A DNA stretch of 36,561 nucleotides from JBIOJM01 sp044450785. GTDB lineage: Bacteria; Planctomycetota; Planctomycetia; Isosphaerales; Isosphaeraceae. This document shows, piece after piece, positions 32,117-36,561 of the stretch. The first letter of the stretch is position 1; every line of letters starts with the position of its first letter. Location: NCBI GenBank assembly GCA_044450785.1, contig JBIOJM010000062.1:1-36561 (forward strand), given 5' to 3'. Under the pieces are notes generated by a model. The model worked only from the letters and a program-made list of their open reading frames with translations. It was not told where the DNA came from and made no database searches. Both the position numbers and the translations under genes were made by a program.

Positions 32117-33586
32117 TCAGAGCTGCTGCATGAAGGCGACGAGGTCGGACTTTTCTACCTTGGTCAGCTTCAGCTCCAGGACCAGGTTGAAGAATTCCAC
32201 CGTGTCTTCCAGCGTGAGCAACCGGCCGTCATGCAGGTACGGCGGCGAATCCTTGATGCCGCGCAACGGGAAGGTCTTGATCGGCCCCTGCTGGGTGGCA
32301 ACCAAACCGTTGATCGTCTGCGTTTTGTAGAAACGCTCAACCTGGAGGTCCTGCATCGAGTTATCGGTGTAGTAGGGGGCGGGGTGACACGCGGCGCACT
32401 TCGCCTTGTCGAAAAACAGCTTCTGGCCGCGCATCTCGGGCGAATCGGCGGCGAACTTCTTCGGATCGAGCAGGCCGTCGACCCCCAGGGGCGCGGGCGG
32501 GAAGGCGAGCAGCTCCTGGAACTCCGCCATGAAATGGACCTGGGTGCCGCGCTCCAGCGGGTTGATCCCCTTGGCGGCGGAGGAGAGGATGTCGCCGTCG
32601 AAGTATGCCGCCCGCTGCTCGAACTCGGTGAAGTCCTCGATGCTCTTCAAGGCCCGCTGGGACCCGAACAGCCGCTGGATATTGACGCCGCGCAGGCTCG
32701 GGGTATCGATGCGCCGGCGGTGCGACTGCGGCCGTATGTCGCCCACCAGGTGGGTCGCCCCCGACGTGTGGCCGTTGACGTGGCAGTCGAAGCAAGCCAC
32801 GCCCTGCATGCCGCCGGGCTTCTCGGTTTTGCGGTCGTAGGTGGCGTTGAATTGCTGCTGCGGGAACTGCGTCACCAGCAGCCGCAGCCCTTCCAGGTCC
32901 TTGGAGTTCAAGATGCCGTTGAAGATCGAGTTATAATTGTCGAGGGTGACCACCTTTCCCTGGGACACGTCCCCCAGGTCGGAACGAGTCGTGAGATAGA
33001 TCGCCGGCGGGAACGCGGGTAGGAACTTCTCGGGCAGGTCGAAATCGAGGTCGAAACGCTCCAGCCGTTCCAGCAGCTTGACCTCCTCCTGAGGAAAGAC
33101 CATGCCACCCACCTCGTGGTGAGGGTGCGGCAGCGGCAAGAATCCTTTGGGGAACAACCCCTTGTCGCGGATCTCCTCCGGGGACAGCCGGGCCAGCTCC
33201 TCCCAGCTTGTCCCCTCCGGCAGCCTGGTCGCTGGTCCGACCGGGATCGGCTTCTCCTTCTTGCCCGACATCTTCACCCGGTCGCTCACCGGGACCAACA
33301 GGTTGTACCGCTCCTCCAACAGCTTCATCTGACTGGCCATGACGCCCGCCTTGGCGGCTTTGTCATCGTCCCTCATCTTCTCAAACGTCTCCTGACCCAG
33401 CAGGACCTTGCTGACCTGGTCGTAGCTGTTCGGGGCGGGGACTTTCTTTTGGTCGGGTGGTTGATTGGCTTGCAGTCCTTCCGACCGCAGCGCGGGGCTG
33501 AACAAGTAAAGTACCACGGCGCCCACGGCGCTCACGGCGCCCCACGGCAACCAGCGCCAGACTCTCCCACGTTTGATACTCTGCAT
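32117..33586 (-). CDS. Di-haem cytochrome c peroxidase-like protein
   Basis: 489 residues from ATG 33586, set by AAGGAAGG upstream. An N-terminal anchor or signal (WLPWGAVSAVGAVVLYLFSP, ~11-30) exports it. Two c-type haem sites: C265-x2-C268-H269 (CFDCH) and C397-x2-C400-H401 (CAACH). The C-terminal part is typical of the cytochrome c peroxidase/MauG family: 'GLVATQQGPIKTFPLRGIKD', 'SPPYLHDGRLLTLEDTVEFF'. Between the haems lies a tract with 'RRRIDTPSLRGVNIQRLFGS'. It probably reduces peroxide or oxidises a periplasmic substrate; the substrate is not visible. Residues ~50-200 are not assigned to a known domain. Confidence 0.87.
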   Translation of the reverse strand: MQSIKRGRVWRWLPWGAVSAVGAVVLYLFSPALRSEGLQANQPPDQKKVPAPNSYDQVSKVLLGQETFEKMRDDDKAAKAGVMASQMKLLEERYNLLVPVSDRVKMSGKKEKPIPVGPATRLPEGTSWEELARLSPEEIRDKGLFPKGFLPLPHPHHEVGGMVFPQEEVKLLERLERFDLDFDLPEKFLPAFPPAIYLTTRSDLGDVSQGKVVTLDNYNSIFNGILNSKDLEGLRLLVTQFPQQQFNATYDRKTEKPGGMQGVACFDCHVNGHTSGATHLVGDIRPQSHRRRIDTPSLRGVNIQRLFGSQRALKSIEDFTEFEQRAAYFDGDILSSAAKGINPLERGTQVHFMAEFQELLAFPPAPLGVDGLLDPKKFAADSPEMRGQKLFFDKAKCAACHPAPYYTDNSMQDLQVERFYKTQTINGLVATQQGPIKTFPLRGIKDSPPYLHDGRLLTLEDTVEFFNLVLELKLTKVEKSDLVAFMQQL

Positions 33587-33779
33587 TGCAACGCCTTCCT
33601 TCTCGATGTCAGGGGTTAACGGGAAACGCCAGCCGATGCCATTGCGGCCATCCGCCCCGCCAGGCACGGGCGCACAGAGATCACGGCGGCCCGGATCGGG
33701 CCGAAAACAACCAGCCTTCTCGACTCGTCTGAGCGACGGCGCGGCCCGCCTGCCGGCCCGGAGCGCCACCCATCAGTGG

Positions 33780-34151
33780 TTACTTCTTCTTTGCCACCAG
33801 GCCCTCGGCGTTACGCTGGGCCGCCTCGACCAACTCGTCCCAATGCTGCTCGACATATTGAGGAGGACCACCCTTGAAGGCCACGTGGTACGTAGCGTCG
33901 ATCGTATCCACCATGTCGATGGCATCCCACGGGCACACCTGGGCGCAATGCTTGCAGCCGATGCAACGATCCAGGTCGATGTCACACCAGGTCTGCAAGG
34001 ACGCGTGTTCCTCGCCCTCCACCTTGTAGATACAATCGACCGGACAGACTTCGATGCACGCCTCGCAGCCGGTGCAACCGTCAGCGTGAATCACGGCCAG
34101 GATCTTCGGTATGACCTTGCGGGGTTTGCCGGCCAGGGAGGCTGCTGCCAT
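33780..34151 (-). CDS. Two-cluster 4Fe-4S ferredoxin
   Basis: 123 residues from ATG 34151, with GGAAGAAG upstream (the open frame runs further but is not supported). Cluster 1 cysteines C26, C29, C32, C36 (CTGCEACIEVCP) and cluster 2 C63, C66, C69, C73 (CIGCKHCAQVCP) give two complete [4Fe-4S] sites. C40 and C56 are extra. The C-terminal helix (EQHWDELVEAAQRNAEGL, then a Lys-rich end) is longer than in small clostridial ferredoxins. It is a soluble electron carrier of unknown partner. A Fur-box-like palindrome lies 64-82 nt upstream of the start. Confidence 0.92.
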   Translation of the reverse strand: MAAASLAGKPRKVIPKILAVIHADGCTGCEACIEVCPVDCIYKVEGEEHASLQTWCDIDLDRCIGCKHCAQVCPWDAIDMVDTIDATYHVAFKGGPPQYVEQHWDELVEAAQRNAEGLVAKKK

Positions 34152-34214
34152 GTCGCTTCTTCCGTGAGTGAGAAAACGGGTGGCACCGTGACGGACGACG
34201 GCTCTTCTTTTTGT

Positions 34215-34233
34215 CCAGATAATAATCATTATC
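34215..34233. promoter_or_regulatory. Fur-box-like operator between ferredoxin and thioesterase genes
   Basis: GATAATAATCATTATC at 34218-34233 is a palindrome with GATAAT/ATTATC arms. Against the 19-bp Fur consensus the window 34215-34233 matches 14 of 19 positions. It is conspicuously AT-rich in a GC-rich genome. It sits in the 189-nt gap between divergent genes, closer to the ferredoxin. Iron or manganese control (Fur or MntR family) is the obvious inference. Confidence 0.6.
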
Positions 34234-34340
34234 GTTTGTTCGGACTCCAGGGTCAAGGTTCCGGGTGAATTCGCCCAGCCCGGGTCCGGGGCGATCGAAT
34301 CGACATCGACTCGGGCCTGAAGCGTCAACGAGGAATCCAC

Positions 34341-34757
34341 ATGAAACAACCCCCGCGCACGGGCATGACGGGCGAGCGGTCGATCGCCGTCGGCCCGGAC
34401 AATCGGGTCAGCTTCGCCGACGGTCGGATGCCGGCGGTGCTGGCCACTCCGTGGTTGGTCGCCTACCTGGAGCGGGCAGCTCGCGACGCGATCGCACCAT
34501 GCCTGGAACCGCACGAGCGATGCGTCGGAACGTTCATCGAGCTCGAACACCTGGCCCCCACGCCGGAAGGGTTCACGGTAAGCTGCCGCGCCCGCGTCAT
34601 CCTGGTTGACGGCCCGGTCGTGACCTTCCAGGTCGAGGCCCACGACGGTGTCGAGTCGATCGCCCGCGGCATTCACCGCCGCCGCGTCATCGACGTCGAC
34701 CGGTTTGCGCGCCGGGTCGAGAGAAAGCGCGCCGAGTTCGAGAAGCGACCGAAGTGA
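34341..34757 (+). CDS. FlK-like hotdog thioesterase
   Basis: 138 residues, preceded by GAGGAATC. Hotdog-fold acyl-CoA thioesterase of the fluoroacetyl-CoA thioesterase group: 'VLATPWLVAYLERAARDAIA', 'FIELEHLAPTPEGFTVSCRA', 'VVTFQVEAHDGVESIARGIH'. Thr36, Glu44 and His70 have the same spacing (8 and 26) as the Thr42/Glu50/His76 catalytic triad of FlK, which supports a competent enzyme. The acyl-CoA substrate is unknown; many homologues are unrelated to fluoroacetate. Divergent from the ferredoxin gene across the Fur-like site; 16 nt separate its end from the convergent flavoprotein gene. Confidence 0.88.
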   Translation: MKQPPRTGMTGERSIAVGPDNRVSFADGRMPAVLATPWLVAYLERAARDAIAPCLEPHERCVGTFIELEHLAPTPEGFTVSCRARVILVDGPVVTFQVEAHDGVESIARGIHRRRVIDVDRFARRVERKRAEFEKRPK

Positions 34758-34772
34758 ACGAAGGCCGATGAC

Positions 34773-36266
34773 TCATGGATGTTCTGCCGGCACGTGGGGC
34801 TCCGTCTGGGGCTCGGCCGCGCCGTTGCCGGCGGCAACCCGGGGTAAGAACCCGTAGAACAGCTTCAAGGCGGTCTGAACGTAGCTGCTCTCGAGCCGGG
34901 TCGCCCGATGCTGGTCGGCAAGCTGACGAACCACGCCGGCATAGGTGGGATAGATCGGGACGGCCGCGGCCAAGTCGCCCAGGCTCAGGTTCCGCTCCAT
35001 GGCCAGGACGAGCTCCTGGAGGATCATACCGGCGTCTTCGCCCACGACCGTCGCGCCCAGGATCTTCCCTGAAGGGGTCGTGACCACCTTGGCAAAACCG
35101 TCGGTCAGACCGTCGATACGGGCGCGGTCGATCTCGGCGAAGGTGACCCGGTAGACGCGGGCCGGCCTCTGCTCGGCGCGGGCCTGTTCCTCCGTGATCC
35201 CCACGGCGGCAACCTCCGGGTCGACGAACGTGCCCCGCGGCAGGCGGGTGTAGTCGATCTTTTTCTTGATCCGAAGGACCGCGTTCTGGAAAGCGACGGC
35301 CGCTTCACGTAGGGCGACGTGAGTGTACGGGTGACGCAGCAAGACGTCGCCGATTGCGTAGACCCGCGTGGAGTGGGTTTGCAGGTAGTCGTCGACCTCG
35401 ATGCCATGGTGCGCATCGCCATGAATCCCGACCGCCTCCAGGTTGAGGGACTCGACATTCGCCAGCCGGCCCGCTGCCAGCAAGATGGCCGCGCCGGCGC
35501 TTTCTCCCGTCAGGCCGGAGGCCGCGTCCCGAAACGTGCAGACCTTCTGTCCGGCCCGGACCTCGACTTTCGTGACCTCGACACCCGTACGGATCGCCAG
35601 CCCTTCCCCGGTCAGGAGTCGGGTGAGAAGCTCCGAGGCTTCCGGATCCTCCTGCGGCAGAATCCGGGGAGAGTCGGTCAGGAGCGTGACCTTGGTCCCC
35701 AACCGCGCGAAACACTGGGCAAACTCGATTCCTCTCGGCTCGGGCCCGATCACGATCAGGCTCTCCGGCAACGTCGCCAGCGACCAGAGCGAGTGGTCGT
35801 CCAGGCAGCCCGCCTCAGTAAGGCCGGGGATCGCCGGAACAGCCGGCCGCGAGCCGGTTGCGATCACGAATCGGTGGCCGGAGATCCGCGTGGATAGGTC
35901 GACCTGGACCGTGTCGTAAGCCTCGAAGGACGCGGACCCGTGATAGACGTCGATCCCCTTGGCGCGAAGGACTTCGACCGACTCGCCGCGGGCGAAGTCC
36001 GCCACGACATCGCGAACGTGGCTCATCACGGCGGCGAAGTCGATCTGAACGGGGCCGGTCCCCACGCCAAGACGCGCGGCCCGCCCGGCCTGGTGCGCGA
36101 GCTTTGCCACCTGGACGAGCCCCTTGCTGGGCAAGCAGGCCGCGATCGAACCCGCACCCCCCGGCTTCGTCTTCTCGATCAGGGCAACCTTGGCTCCGAC
36201 CGTCGCGGCTGCCCCCGCCACGTTCAAGCCCCCTGAGCCCGCACCGATCACCACAAGGTCGTACAT
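34773..36266 (-). CDS. Lipoamide-dehydrogenase/mercuric-reductase-like flavoprotein
   Basis: 497 residues from ATG 36266 (GAGAAC upstream). FAD motif 'LVVIGAGSGGLNVAGAA', NAD motif 'LIVIGPEPRGIEFAQCFARL', second FAD motif 'RVYAIGDVLLRHPYTHVALR', and the dimerisation domain 'GTFVDPEVAAVGITEEQARA'. The redox loop is altered: GGAGSIAACLPSK has Gly39 in place of the first cysteine of the C-x4-C pair, with Cys44 kept. The C-terminal region has YPTYAGV where lipoamide dehydrogenases carry a His-Pro-Thr motif. It therefore probably does not cycle a disulfide; a one-cysteine or NAD(P)H-quinone type reaction is possible. Also atypical GPEPRG for the usual GxGxxG. Confidence 0.85.
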   Translation of the reverse strand: MYDLVVIGAGSGGLNVAGAAATVGAKVALIEKTKPGGAGSIAACLPSKGLVQVAKLAHQAGRAARLGVGTGPVQIDFAAVMSHVRDVVADFARGESVEVLRAKGIDVYHGSASFEAYDTVQVDLSTRISGHRFVIATGSRPAVPAIPGLTEAGCLDDHSLWSLATLPESLIVIGPEPRGIEFAQCFARLGTKVTLLTDSPRILPQEDPEASELLTRLLTGEGLAIRTGVEVTKVEVRAGQKVCTFRDAASGLTGESAGAAILLAAGRLANVESLNLEAVGIHGDAHHGIEVDDYLQTHSTRVYAIGDVLLRHPYTHVALREAAVAFQNAVLRIKKKIDYTRLPRGTFVDPEVAAVGITEEQARAEQRPARVYRVTFAEIDRARIDGLTDGFAKVVTTPSGKILGATVVGEDAGMILQELVLAMERNLSLGDLAAAVPIYPTYAGVVRQLADQHRATRLESSYVQTALKLFYGFLPRVAAGNGAAEPQTEPHVPAEHP

Positions 36267-36529
36267 CGCGTGTTCTCGATCCCGCACCGAGGAAAAAGGT
36301 CATCCGCCCACAGCTCGACACCCGTCGTCGCGGGTATTCCGTAGCACGCCAAGCTCAGGCAATATACACTCTGATTTCCTCACTGACCACGAGGTAGTCG
36401 CGACTCGTCACCGGCTGGGCACTCAACTGAGAGGGAGTTTGGAAACTTGAGTGGCCTGGACAAGTTTGCTGAATCAGTCACAATCATCGACAGGAGACAA
36501 TCGAACTTCAAGCAGGGCGGAGCCCAGCG

Positions 36530-36561
36530 ATGGAAAATCGTACGGAACGGAAGCCTTACCA
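36530..36561 (+). CDS. Possible start of a gene truncated by the window edge
   Basis: ATG 36530 follows GGAG at a proper distance and encodes MENRTERKPY before the window ends. The upstream 36267-36529 contains no other recognisable gene. Too short to assign a family. Confidence 0.3.
   Translation, partial: MENRTERKPY

Noticed and set aside
31745..33022. A 425-codon plus-strand open frame across the intergenic stretch and cytochrome gene
   Set aside because: Most of it is antisense to the cytochrome gene with both haem motifs; the first part has no family resemblance.
36288..36529. tRNA-like or small RNA gene near the right edge
   Set aside because: No cloverleaf or conserved T-loop sequence was found by eye.

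Overview
The window is high-GC bacterial chromosome and almost certainly comes from a planctomycete, most likely an Isosphaeraceae/Gemmata-type lineage. The evidence is gene content: DUF1559 proteins with prepilin-like N-termini, DUF1573 proteins, an exported dockerin protein with a planctomycete-style N-terminal signal, an ECF sigma factor next to a membrane Ser/Thr kinase, a long TPR-sulfotransferase fusion, and an OprP-type porin with an N-terminal coiled coil. This assignment is inference from gene families; no rRNA or other phylogenetic marker is present. I see no tRNA, rRNA, CRISPR array, transposase or phage gene.

Layout. 161-3624 (+): two tandem TolC-like outer-membrane channel genes. 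3621-5909 (-): TPR-sulfotransferase fusion. 5994-9843 (-): a run of small exported genes (a short conserved protein, two DUF1573 proteins, an eight-cysteine exported peptide, a membrane-anchored hypothetical and a DUF1559 pseudopilin-like protein) that looks like one operon and is the best candidate for an uncharacterised system. 10359-12837 (+): ECF sigma factor and Ser/Thr kinase, 4 nt apart. 12884-13915 (-): SDR-type epimerase/reductase. 14021-15003 (-): TPR protein whose N-terminal piece lies in another frame. 15308-15517 (+): small conserved protein without a clear start. 15561-17213 (-): porin. 17363-18307 (-): dockerin protein. 18422-19915 (-): HlyD-type efflux adaptor.

20180-22967 (+): STAS protein, YgaP-like rhodanese, and a CoA-disulfide/persulfide reductase with a C-terminal rhodanese, probably a persulfide-handling module. 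23270-25743 (-): a gamma-carbonic-anhydrase-like left-handed beta-helix protein lacking two expected zinc ligands, overlapping a Glf/amine-oxidase-like flavoprotein. 25908-26675 (+): a DUF1559 protein with an inactivated prepilin motif. 26736-31388 (-): DUF2306 membrane protein, a secreted protein and a YfhO-type membrane protein. 32117-33586 (-): di-haem cytochrome c peroxidase-like protein. 33780-34151 (-) and 34341-34757 (+): a 2[4Fe-4S] ferredoxin and an FlK-like thioesterase, divergent around a Fur-box-like palindrome. 34773-36266 (-): a lipoamide-dehydrogenase-like flavoprotein missing one redox cysteine. A new gene may begin at 36530.

Intergenic DNA carries several palindromic elements: 7-27, 23084-23124, 27458-27531, and a GGGTC/GACCC-type repeat at 31661 and 31796 with a similar sequence inside the second TolC gene. 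Many start codons were set from visible Shine-Dalgarno sequences, so several proteins are shorter than the longest open frame.
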